Assembly (NCBI RefSeq): GCF_026262505.1
Contig: NC_067207.1
Coordinates: 23,838,082-23,902,081, forward strand
DNA from: Trichomonas vaginalis G3
Taxonomy: Eukaryota; Parabasalia; Trichomonadida; Trichomonadidae
Direction: 5' to 3'
Length of the DNA stretch: 64,000 bases
The position numbers were made by a program, and so were the translations under genes. This document shows, one piece after another, positions 51,524 through 60,749 of this stretch; within the stretch, counting starts at the first letter, position 1; each line of letters opens with the position of its first letter. The notes beneath the pieces were generated by a model, which saw nothing but the letters and a program-made list of their open reading frames with translations, was not told the origin of the DNA and searched no databases.

Positions 51524-52383
51524 TCAATACTTTTTCAGCACTTTTCCGTAGTTGTATATGAAAGACAATTCGAGATAAAAGTCGTAGTACAATGGAATAA
51601 TATGCTGCACACCGTTTGTTGTGAACCAGACTTGAAAGTCAGAGAAACTGTTACTAGGTGGTTCGTAGAATTTAGAAGCAAAGTCATAAAAGTCCTTACC
51701 GATACAAAGAAAACTGTTGTTGCTTGAACTGAAACTTGCATGACACATGACATTTTGAGGATCGAACACGTTTCTATAAACTGTCAAATCTGTTGGTGGA
51801 GTATAAATTTAAATGGACCATCTGGTGGCAATGGTTCGTTCTGGTTTAGTAACCGAAGAAATTGCGCCCAAGAACGTTTGTCTACTCCCCAATATAAAAA
51901 CTCTGTATCTCTTGGAGGGTTAATTTCAATCTTTTGAAATGAAACTGTGGAGTTCATCTTGTCGTATTCTAGTTTTAGATAGTATGTTCCATTTAGTAAA
52001 GAGTGGTATTTTTCTTGAAATTCCCAGTAGTATTTGTTTATTTGAGTTTGAAAGTCATTTAGAGTTTTTTCAAGACTTTCGTCTGAACGAATTGTAAAGA
52101 TTTTCATTTCGTCAAATTTTTCTATTAGACCATCAGAGCCTTTATACTGACCATGAAAATATACTGCAAACATAAACGCGTTAGTTCTATTTGAAAACAA
52201 AACTCTTCTAAATCCTATTGCCTTTGCATCTGAAGGACTTTGAAGCCAACGAATTGGATAGTCAAACCTGTAAGCTCCGGATAAAATTTCTTCATCTGAA
52301 ATATTCCTACCAGCGTTTGTAAAGATATAGTCTAACGGTTTTGTATCTGCTACTTTTGTTCTTTGTTTTTCAACCTGAAGCAT
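51524..52383 (-). pseudogene. Maverick capsid-like structural protein region, paralogue of 58261-59112
   Basis: The longer frame starts MLQVEKQRTKVADTKPLDYIF. Landmarks shared with the paralogue: RFDYPIRWLQSPSDAKAIGFRR, a middle SWAQFLRLLNQNEPLPP, and a C-terminal HASFSSSNNSFLC...FQVWFTTNG...YLELSFIYNY. TATTTTTACATATATAAA precedes the ATG. The C-terminal strand pattern suggests a jelly-roll-type structural protein. The region looks broken. Confidence 0.55.
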
Positions 52384-52439
52384 TTTATATATGTAAAAAT
52401 ATACTGTTTTAAAAACGTTTTAAAATGGTATGCAATTTT

Positions 52440-54590
52440 TTATTTCATGCAATGTTTTATTTCTGTGCCGTTTTCAAGTATAGCCCAGTACTTACGCTTG
52501 GAGAGAACATGAACTTCGGAAAATACCTTATCTAGCTTAAAACAGCCCATCTTCTCACCGACTAAACCCATTTCAATGAGTTTGTTGTATCCTTCTTCGT
52601 TCGTCATGAGTGCGTCAATGTTCTCATAGTATACCTTCACTTTCGATTTAACATCGGAGAAAAATTTGTTGTAGTTGTCAAGGACTGCCTTTGCGAACTG
52701 AGGATAAGACCAATGTTCGAAATAGGTTTACTGTGGTTACTGAGCCACCTTGACCTTCGGTGAACTCGTATTTCAAACAAAAGGGGAGAACCTTTCAACA
52801 AAGTTGTCGACCTTCTCATAGTTTTACTCTTCATCTTTTGAGGTTTCTTAATGGAATACCCCCATGTCGAATTCATAAGCAATTGATTGTCATTGCAAGT
52901 TTGGGTTTGAAGCTTTCCTAAATATCATACAGTTGTTGTATGACTTTTCCAACTGTATAGTTCTTTCCCGGGAACTCACGTCTTCGTTTGGAATTCCAGT
53001 CGGGATATATTGGACGAACCTCATGTACGCAGCGTTAAGGTCGACATAGTATATCTTTTCATATGAGTCGAACTTATCGCATCCAATCGGCCCAGTTCGT
53101 GGAAATTCAAGTGAGTCTTTATCTTCTGAGAAAACGTTCTCCTGTTATCTTCATAAACATCGTCGAAGCAACCTGTTTCATATAAAACCTTCTGACCTAA
53201 CTCAGATGCTCTCCAATACAATTTGACGTCAATTGGATGTCTTCAATGGAAGTTTGTTTATAGCATCTTGAAGTTCTTGCAACCTCATTGGAAGTTCTTC
53301 TGGTTCAGGTTGGTAATCCGAACAATCCAACTCCTTTTGGAACTGTGTACTTCTTTGTGCTAGAACTTTGTCTGGAACAACTTTTGGTCTTACCAACAAT
53401 GAAAAGTTTGTTTCGTCTTTTGGTACAAAAGTTTCTGTCAGCTTGTCATCTGGAATTGGTTCCAACAAGCCTTTCTCGAAAAGAATGTTAACAGCTCTGA
53501 CAATGTTGCACTTGCCTTTTCCGAACAATGGGTTTGTAAGACTTTCGTTCAACATGAAGTGGTTGTGGACAAGTACAATCTTCAACCATGGCAATTTGAA
53601 GTCAACTACATAGTCGTCATGTGAAGAACCTTTCTCAGTCGGAATGTTGACTCGGATATTGACATTTGCCAACGGTGCAACTTTTGTCAATTGACCTCTA
53701 AGAATGTACCTTGTTTTCACACATGACTCAAGATACTTCATTTTCTCATCTGTAACAAGACCAGAGTTCCTGAGACATGTAAGAATACAAGGTTCATTGA
53801 CAATTGTTTCGATTGAATTGTAAATTCCATACCTTGTTAAGTTAATGTCAGACTTGTTTATGAACGGGAAATACCCAGCATGTTGTCTGACTGCTTGAGG
53901 GTTGGGTTGATACCATTCGAACTTCACGCTTGCAATTCCTTCAATTGCATTCAAAATATCTGAGTCGGAGTCAACCATTTGTTCTCTCTTTGTAGTCTTG
54001 AAAGCGTCAAGAAGTTGTGCGGCTGTTTGTTCATTGCCATATGAGTAGTAGATATGACCATCTAAATCTGTTACGGTTAGTCTGAGATTGTATCCTTTCT
54101 TATTTCCGTCTTGAATTGCAGCAAGTACTCCCATGAAGCCTTCTTTGTTCTTTCCTTCTTCAAAGTTTACTGTAAAGGTTCGACCAGATGTAATTTTACT
54201 TCTAACCTCGCGATACTTTTCATATGCATATCTTGTTCTTTCCATGGGAGCATGACCATCCTCTGCACTACCTTTTTTCCTCCTCAAAGGATGCAATTGT
54301 TCGTCATGTTTCCAGTAGAACCTGGCAAAGCCGTCGTGTCCTTCAACTTGAGGTTCAGTAACATTGAAAGGCATGTCCATAAGACGTTCTTCTTCTAACC
54401 TCTCTAATCTGTTTGGATAATTGGCGCGCGCTGTTTTCAAATCCATCTCATAGGTCAGACCAGCCAGTTTGTCATAGACTTTTATTGGCTTTCCCTTCCT
54501 ATATTTAAAATTCTTCGAAACTCTCCAACCATATCTTTGCAACTCTGCTTTTATTCTAGCAGACCTTCTGTCCATTCTATGCGGGGGCAT
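52440..54590 (-). pseudogene. POLB: protein-primed family B DNA polymerase region (broken)
   Basis: The N-terminal 480 residues from MPPHRMDRRSARIK at 54590 match the Maverick polymerase N-terminal plan, ending near LPWLKIVLVHNHFMLNES, where the exonuclease domain ends. Further on the same strand are a palm motif with YVDLNAAYM character, NSTWGYSIKKPQ (the KxxxNSxYG motif), and a final YYENIDALMTNEEGY in the position of the YxDTDS motif. It would replicate the element. TTTTTTATTTTTATAGAA precedes the start at 54590; an upstream extension of the frame is not needed. The gene is broken. Confidence 0.8.
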
Positions 54591-54823
54591 TTCTATAAAA
54601 ATAAAAAAATATTTTGTTTTAAAATGGTATGCCATTTCATATTTCTCATCTAATTTCTCATGAACTTTCATCGTCAATGTTTTGTAAAGACTTCTTCATC
54701 TAATTTCTCATGAACTTCATCGTCAATGTTTTTGTTAAGACTTCTTCATCTATGTTTTCCCAACGGTCTTTTCCGGCAGACTCAGCGTACATTTCAAATA
54801 AAAATAAAAAAATGTTTTTTTCT

Positions 54824-55408
54824 TTACTTAACATAACCGCCTGCTACCATAAGTCTTTGACGCCAACCCATACCAGCTAATGAAGGTTGACTTGGTTTAG
54901 TATTGAAACTAACCTTTGGTTTTGGTTTATCTTCAGTTTTTGGCTCACCTTCTTCTATTGGTTTTTCGTCACTTTTTGGTTCTTCTGGCTTTACCTCACT
55001 TGCAGGTATGGTTGTGTCGTCAACATCTTCATAAATATCATATGCCATTTGTTTTTGTTTTCCTTTCAACTTTTTGTGTTTGTTGTAAAGTTTAGAATAT
55101 TTTGACTCTAAGTCAATGAGATGTTCTATAATGAACTGTTGGTCAGTGAAGTAAACTTTTCCATCTGTTGTCTCGAAAGCTCCTTCAGACTTCAATATTT
55201 TATTTGTGAGAGTCTGTTTCTTTTTTGAGATACTTGCCGTTCCATTTTTATGAAAAGTGACTTTGTAGTTAGGGTTTGTATTTCCAGACCTCACACTTTC
55301 TATTATTGAATTTTTCTCTTCATCTGTAAGTTCTTTGACAGGTTTTGACAATGGTTCTGAACTTTTTGTTTGTGGTGTCAAATCTACCGTTTCAACTTCT
55401 TCAGTCAT
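54824..55408 (-). CDS. acidic/lysine-rich Maverick protein, 194 aa
   Basis: The intact ORF begins MTEEVETVDLTPQTKSSEP, has a folded middle (NPNYKVTFHKNGTASISKKKQTLTNKI; DGKVYFTDQQFIIEHLIDLE) with a coiled-coil-like YSKLYNKHKKLKGKQKQM, then a long P/E/K-rich linker and SLAGMGWRQRLMVAGGYVK. No family is recognised. The terminal GMGWRQRLMVAGG suggests a peptide cleaved or membrane-active part. The N-terminus is also present at 1-292. The start follows TTTTTTACTGAG. Confidence 0.55.
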   Translation of the reverse strand: MTEEVETVDLTPQTKSSEPLSKPVKELTDEEKNSIIESVRSGNTNPNYKVTFHKNGTASISKKKQTLTNKILKSEGAFETTDGKVYFTDQQFIIEHLIDLESKYSKLYNKHKKLKGKQKQMAYDIYEDVDDTTIPASEVKPEEPKSDEKPIEEGEPKTEDKPKPKVSFNTKPSQPSLAGMGWRQRLMVAGGYVK

Positions 55409-55410
55409 TT

Positions 55411-55577
55411 CATCTCAGTAAAAAATTTTAGTTTGGTTTGTTTTCAACTTTGTTTAGGTTTTTAAGTCGGTCTAAAACTTCCTGAGGTATAGGAAGAACT
55501 TTGACAAACACGTTGTGTAACTGCTGGAAGCCGACAAAGCCATCTTGAGCCCATTTGTCTCAATGCTGTATTGTTCA
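55411..55577 (-). pseudogene. tiny ORF region, counterpart of 312-467
   Basis: The peptide start MNNTALRQMGSRWLCRLPAVTQ is as in copy 1, and the start context TTTTTTACTGAGATGAA is identical. The frame does not continue whole in this copy. Confidence 0.4.
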
Positions 55578-55597
55578 TTTCATCTCAGTAAAAAAAT

Positions 55598-55996
55598 TTA
55601 CATTCCCCACGTTTGAGGCGGTTGAGGTTGTTGTTGTTTACCACTGTTGTGCATGGTTATATCCTCTTTAAAGAATCTTTCACCTTGGTCCATGTAGTGT
55701 CCTGCTTGGTTATAGTAGTCATTTGCTTTGTTATAGTAGTTTCCTGCTTGTCTTCCTACATTGTCCATCCATCCTTGAACTTTTCCTCTTGTTTCAGGAT
55801 TTGGAATAAGATTTGCTGCATCTCGTGCTACATCCCAACCTTTCTGTACGGTTTGTATAATAGGTTGCGCTTTCTCTTTCAGTATACCTAAAGTACTCAA
55901 AATCTTCCTTCCAATTCCAAATGCACCTCTGGCTATTGTTCCCACTGCGGGTAAAAATCTAGATGCGACTCCTGCTAATGCACCAAATAAACCCAT
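55598..55996 (-). CDS. amphipathic glycine-rich protein, 132 aa
   Basis: The ORF begins MGLFGALAGVASRFLPAVGT, followed by GAFGIGRKILSTLGILKEKAQPI, an amphipathic glycine-rich helix like pVI or antimicrobial-type peptides, then a helical QTVQKGWDVARDAANLIPNP and a Y/N/Q repeat region (NYYNKANDYYNQAGHYMDQ) ending in PPQTWGM. It may be a capsid-internal membrane-active protein. ATTTTTAACCCATAAGAA precedes the start; it is divergent from the integrase region by about 15 bp. Confidence 0.6.
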   Translation of the reverse strand: MGLFGALAGVASRFLPAVGTIARGAFGIGRKILSTLGILKEKAQPIIQTVQKGWDVARDAANLIPNPETRGKVQGWMDNVGRQAGNYYNKANDYYNQAGHYMDQGERFFKEDITMHNSGKQQQPQPPQTWGM

Positions 55997-56012
55997 TTCT
56001 TATGGGTTAAAA

Positions 56013-56945
56013 ATGACGAATTCAAACAAGGACCCGTATGTTTCTAAAGCAACAAAGAAAGCACTCATGGTAAAAATCTTTAGTTCAACACCAAATGCTT
56101 GGTTTATGGATATCTTGGAAAACATTCCGAGATATAGAGAAGATGGACCACCATACTGGCTAATATTTGTCGTCAAAACACAAGATACTGTGAAGCCATA
56201 CCATTACAGTCCAAAAATATTTTAGATGTGAAAACTGCTTTGACAATATTCGTTGACAAATACCATCCAACAAAACTGACATCTGACTGGAAAGTTCTTT
56301 CAAATCAGACGATATTAAAAACTATCTGCGTTCAAAAAAATGTAACCAATTTTCATTGTCGACCAAAACCATTCTGCTCTTGTTCATTGACAGTTGTATA
56401 AAAATCTTAAGAGACTTAAACCAACCACAAGGTGGTGAGGTAGATGAAATGTCATATGACGACAAATAGGACACTTCTCCATGCAAAGATGAGACAAGTT
56501 TTAAATATTTACAATAACCGTAAACAAAAAGGTTTGGAAACCATTCCCCCGAAGAAATGAAAAACAACCCCGACTTAGAGAAAGACTATATATTTAATAG
56601 TTTAGTCAAAAGAGACAAACAAGAAAGAATGCCAGGCTTCAAACTTAAGAAAGGTGACAAAGTAAAAATAGAAATACCTAAACGCGACCCATATGAAAAT
56701 ACTATTGACTATGACAACAATGGGAACTCGACAGGTACTCACGTTCGTGTTCGTAAAAATAGAAGAAAGTATACAAGAGAATATATGAAGTTTTAGGCAA
56801 ACATGGCAAAATGTACACACTGCAAGCAGAAGATAAAACTACTATTGTCAGACCTCGTTTCAAACTTGTCAAAGTTCAAGGTGGTATACTTTCAAAGACA
56901 GTTCCTAACAAATATAAGACAACTCCTGACGAATATGCTAAAGAA
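56013..56945 (+). pseudogene. INT: Maverick retroviral-type integrase region (broken)
   Basis: The region has WFMDILENIPRYREDGPPYWLIFV, typical of the first acidic strand of rve integrases; a second acidic region (TKLTSD); and a C-terminal DNA-binding-like part (MPGFKLKKGDKVKIEIPKRDPYENT, RVRKNRRKYTRE) with an SH3/chromo-type fold pattern as in Maverick integrases. The enzyme would insert the element. The region is broken in several places, and copy 1 carries the same stretch (900-1830). Confidence 0.8.
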
Positions 56946-56959
56946 GTTGAAAATGACGA

Positions 56960-58240
56960 CTAAGCAATTCTATACCATGCGTAAACTGTCATGTAAGGTG
57001 GCATGTAGTCTTTACTTTGTCCCGTTGTTTGCGTATACCCTGAAACGCGATGTATATGGTTTCCTCCTCCCTCAGTGTTACTCCAGTAACAATCTATAGC
57101 AAACTTAACGTTGTTTTTAACATCATATCCTTTACCTTTTGTCATTGATGACCAATCCCAATATCTATGCTTATGCCAACCTGCTTGAGATGTACTTAAA
57201 TCTACGTAGTGACTGTGCGCAGGTAGGTTTTCACCTGAAATCGTTTTACTTCCACCTGTTTCCTTTGAAGAGTTTGCACAATACAAAAACCTGTCGACTA
57301 TTTGAGTCCAAGTTCCGAGACCAAGTACTACTTCTGGTCTGGTAGAGTTCATTGACGTGTAAATAGAACCTATAGGATATAGTGTTTGAAGTATTTCAAT
57401 CTTTAATGTTTGAAGCTCTGTTTTGTCAGCTTTTTTATCATATAAATCTTGAGCAGTGAATTTAACTTTGTTTTCATCCTCCATGACATAGACATTTCTA
57501 CATCTAATGTCTTTATCCGATGTTAAACCTTCTGGAAAGTTAGGAGGTTTAAAATATAATCCACCCCCACCAGTTTCTTCAATCGTTCCTAAAATACTTT
57601 CTATACCAACAGTTGAGAAGAAGTTATGTGTATGTCCAACGTCACTTTTACTGTTTAAGGTTTCTTGTAAGTTTGTAATATTTGCAATGGTATGTGTATG
57701 TCCAACGTCACTTTTACTGTTTAAGGTTTCTTGTAAGTTTGTAATATTTGCAATGGTATGTGTATGGTTCTTGTCAGCTTTAAGGTCTAAACATCCTGAA
57801 ACCCACCCTGTATTGGCTTTACCTTTTAAAATCTTTGTTGTCCGTTCATGGTACCATTCAACCATTTCTTTAATTTTTTCATCTTTTTCATCCACATATT
57901 CCTTATCTGCCTTCTTCACTAACCCACTAGCCAGATATGCTAACTCATCGTCAACATACTCTTTGTCAGCTTTGTTGTCAATATCTGCCTTCAAAAGAAG
58001 TTCATCTATAGGTTTCTCGTTTAAAGTTCTTTTTGTTGGATTTATACAAACAGTATGGTTCTTACTGTCTTGAAACAGAAACTCGTCTGTCATTGGGTTT
58101 ATCGTCAGTTTTAAGTTTCCTTCTTTCAATGACTCAGATATTTAGAATAGTTTGAAAAGTTTGTTGTGTTCTTATTTAGAGCTTGCAAAATGAGTTGTCG
58201 GTTGTGTTGTATTTCTCTCATAGACGCTGTTTCTTTCGAC
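56960..58240 (-). CDS. fibre-like protein with phage-tail-collar C-terminus
   Basis: The 389-aa visible ORF (to 58129; region to 58240) has repeated KADKEYVD units, then two GHTHTIANITNLQETLNSKSDV units of a kind common in phage tail fibres, then a beta-rich centre (GGLYFKPPNFPEGLTS, with DIRCRNVYVMEDENKVKFTAQ) and finally YPIGSIYTSMNSTRPEVVLGLGTWTQIVDRFLYCAN followed by AHSHYVDLSTSQAG, the phage tail collar / long-tail-fibre distal fold. It may be the receptor-binding spike of the virion. The copy 1 homologue has a similar plan but without the GHTH units. Confidence 0.75.
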
Positions 58241-58260
58241 ATTTTTATTCTAGATAAAAT
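58241..58260. promoter_or_regulatory. shared divergent promoter, palindromic
   Basis: Between the fibre start and the ATG at 58261 lies TTTTTATTCTAGATAAAAT; its core ATCTAGAT-like sequence reads as a TTTTTA box in one direction and TTTTATC in the other, so one short segment can serve both genes. Copy 1 has the same at 3131-3150. Confidence 0.5.
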
Positions 58261-59112
58261 ATGCTTTCAATAGAAAAAGAAAATTCAAGAGTTGCTACAA
58301 CTAAACCATTAGATGAACTTTTTACTAACGTAGGTCAAAAGTTTGAGACAGAGACCGTAAAGCATGAAGGCTATCGTTTTGACTACCCATTGAGATGGTT
58401 AAGAGACCCATCCGTCACAAAAAGCTGTTGGCTTTCGTAGAATGAAGTTCATTTCAGAAGCCATACATGGTTTCCCATTTACGGTCGCTTTTGAAGTTCG
58501 ATACTATAACAAAGAAAAACGTACGTATGAGAAATTTGAACAGGAAAACTTTTACAAGTGAATTTGCTTGTAAACTTAGAAACAACTCTTCAAGCTTTTC
58601 AAGAAAAAATAAACGATATCTATCTCGAATATGCAAACCAGTTTAACATTGACGAAGGAGAGTACCATCTCGATATTGTTTATGACAGGAAAAATGCAAC
58701 TGTTAAAATCGATAGAATAGAAGACCTTGGAGAAAACGTTTATATTTCTACAAAATATAACAACTTGGCATGGTATAGATTTTTGAGGATGTTAAATCAG
58801 CCTGCAGAATATCCAGTACACCCGAACTTTTATGAAGTCGAAAACCCTAATGGAACATATGAAAATGTTTTCGACTCAGATGCTATTATAGTTCATGCTT
58901 CATTTTCTGGTGCACAAAACACTCTTTTTTATGCTTGGCAAATGACTTTTACGAAAAACCTACAAAGCTATATGAACCACCGAGTGGAAGTATTTCAGAC
59001 TTTCAAGTATGGTTTACTACAGATGGAAGAAAGAGAATAGTTCCATTATACCATGCGTTTTACTTAGAACTTAGTTTCATATACAACTACTATCGAACGG
59101 TAAAAATATAAT
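58261..59112 (+). pseudogene. capsid-like structural protein region (paralogue of 51524-52383)
   Basis: Starts MLSIEKENSRVATTKPLD; landmarks are RFDYPLRWLRDPS, LAWYRFLRMLNQPAEYPVHPNFYEVENPNG and HASFSGAQN. A C-terminal segment in the other copy reads FQVWFTTDG. The gene is interrupted. The two paralogous regions in one element suggest a duplicated structural gene, probably a minor capsid or spike-base protein. This is inference. Confidence 0.55.
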
Positions 59113-59357
59113 CTTTTAATACGGTTGAGGTGTTGGATTTGGTTGCCAACTAGACTGTGGTGCAGGTTCAGGCTGTGTATAACAGGAGCTTGTTCTTCTG
59201 GTTCAGGGTCTTTAGGTATAATACCAACGAACTGACCTACTCTTTTACCAATATTTTTGACACCGTTCCAAATTCCTCTTCCGACAGATTTTATTCCATT
59301 CCATATACCTCTTCCAACATTTCGAAAGAAGTTTCCTATTCTTCCAAAGAAACTCAT
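59064..59357 (-). CDS. W-rich amphipathic peptide gene (pVI-like?)
   Basis: The ORF begins MSFFGRIGNFFRNVGRGIWNG with a second GRGIWNGVKNIGKR unit and continues to a short acidic/proline tail (PKDPEPEEQAPV). The repeated G-R-G-I-W-N-G unit is as in copy 1. TTTTTACATATAGTAAA precedes the start at 59357. Proposed membrane-active virion peptide. Confidence 0.6.
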   Translation of the reverse strand: MSFFGRIGNFFRNVGRGIWNGIKSVGRGIWNGVKNIGKRVGQFVGIIPKDPEPEEQAPVIHSLNLHHSLVGNQIQHLNRIKRLYFYRSIVVVYETKF

Positions 59358-59375
59358 TTTACTATATGTAAAAAT

Positions 59376-59737
59376 CTAATGTCCACCTAGTCTCTTACGT
59401 TTCCTTCTGAGTTCCATAGCATTTTTTAACTGGAGCTCATACATTCTATTTCTCCTCTGGTAGAAAACATACTCTGGGTCAACTCCTGTGTTCGCGTCAT
59501 CTGCATAGAGTTGTTTATATCCCACTTCAGGTTTGTATAAAACTCTTTCCATCTCATATTTGCATACCATGGTGGCAAACCTAACGCAGCGTCATTTGAC
59601 ATGGCAGTTTGCATTTGTACATCTGTTGGCACTTGACCATAGTTTGCCATTGCAGTTTGTATTCTAACTTCATTTGGAATATTCTCTGGGTTTGGTTGTC
59701 CAGGTTGCTGTGCATTCGCTAAGTTCTGTGCGTCCAT
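59376..59737 (-). pseudogene. conserved basic-tailed protein region (counterpart of 4258-4620)
   Basis: Begins MDAQNLANAQQPGQPN after TATTTTTATCTAATATTAA and holds the same duplicated QTAM motif; the basic RKRKRLGGH end lies at the far side. The frame is not whole in this copy. Confidence 0.55.
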
Positions 59738-59760
59738 TTAATATTAGATAAAAATATCTC

Positions 59761-59892
59761 TTACGAGTACATATGCTGAACATTTGCTGGTATTGGTTCA
59801 TCTTCATATTCTCTGTACTTTTCTGCCACGTCAAATAAGTAAATGACACAATGGAAAAAACCTAAAACAAGTAGTCCTATTTCAAACCACAT
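59761..59892 (-). CDS. tiny membrane protein, 43 aa
   Basis: Begins MWFEIGLLVLGFFHCVIYLF and ends with an acidic tail. The copy 1 counterpart (4644-4775) differs by three or so residues while the frame stays open, good evidence of a real gene. The start overlaps the end of the methyltransferase gene. Confidence 0.6.
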   Translation of the reverse strand: MWFEIGLLVLGFFHCVIYLFDVAEKYREYEDEPIPANVQHMYS

Positions 59893-60695
59893 TTACTTAC
59901 CAATAAAATTTCTTTGTTATGACACTTTCTCCGGTTTATAGGACCTCTCTCATATTCTATCTTGTCATATCTAAACTCATAGTCATGTATATCCTCTAAC
60001 CATCTCATGACACTTTCCAAACCACTTTTATCGGATGTAAAGTAAAAGCATGGATGGTTATGTAAAACGTCTAAAGTTTCTAAAGAGTCTCTCAAAGTCC
60101 AGTCTGCTTGGTATTGAAAATCATATGTGTTATAGAACGGCGGGTCTACTATAAAGAAAACATTTTCCTTGTTTTTATATTTTTCATACAACTCTGTCCA
60201 ACGACATCTCACAAACTCTATACCCTCAGTATATTTTTCTATGTTCTCTTTGAAAACCTTTGTATAGTTAAGATATAAAACGTTTGACATAAGTGTTTCA
60301 ATGTCATGAACTCTTATAGAACCACTATACAATAGTCTAGAAGATATACTATCCCAGTCAATATACTCTGCTTTTTTCAAAACCTCTCTGACAATATCTT
60401 TCTTATCTAATGGTATACGTTCCATCTTACCTATAGGTATCTTTTCTTTCAACTCACTCAATATTTTGTTTGTGTCTGGTATATGTTTGAGACGGTTCAT
60501 ATAGTTGTCGAAGTCATTGCATATAATCTTTGAGTCTGGGAATACGGTATGGCACAAATGAGATATATAGAAACTTCCACCGAACAAATCTACAAATGTT
60601 AGACCATTCGGTAGTTTCTTAAGTTCTCTCAATAGAATATCTTTACATCTACTCTTATTTCCAAAGAAGGGTAACGGTGGTTTTGTAAAATTCAT
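59877..60695 (-). CDS. D12-class DNA N6-adenine methyltransferase
   Basis: This 272-aa intact ORF is a Dam/D12-type adenine methyltransferase. Residues 6-15 (PPLPFFGNKS) form the SAM-binding N-terminal motif, 34-41 FVDLFGGS is the SAM loop, 184-187 DPPF is the catalytic motif IV (DPPY-type) followed by YN. The enzyme would add a methyl to adenine N6. Adenine methylation is known in Trichomonas vaginalis, so such genes may shape host DNA too. The start is MNFTKPP at 60695; an upstream frame extension across the terminal repeat is spurious. The leader has TTTTTATTAAATATAAA, and two host-type TGTCACTTTT initiators lie 31-51 nt upstream. Confidence 0.9.
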   Translation of the reverse strand: MNFTKPPLPFFGNKSRCKDILLRELKKLPNGLTFVDLFGGSFYISHLCHTVFPDSKIICNDFDNYMNRLKHIPDTNKILSELKEKIPIGKMERIPLDKKDIVREVLKKAEYIDWDSISSRLLYSGSIRVHDIETLMSNVLYLNYTKVFKENIEKYTEGIEFVRCRWTELYEKYKNKENVFFIVDPPFYNTYDFQYQADWTLRDSLETLDVLHNHPCFYFTSDKSGLESVMRWLEDIHDYEFRYDKIEYERGPINRRKCHNKEILLVSKCGLK

Positions 60696-60725
60696 TTTAT
60701 ATTTAATAAAAATGTTTTTTCCCTG

Positions 60726-60746
60726 AAAAGTGACAGAAAAGTGACA
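60726..60746 (-). promoter_or_regulatory. double TGTCACTTTT motif upstream of methyltransferase
   Basis: Two copies on the minus strand (60726-60735, 60737-60746) contain TCACTT, the host-type Inr. Copy 1 carries them at about 5613-5633. They point toward the methyltransferase gene. Confidence 0.45.
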
Positions 60747-60749
60747 AAA

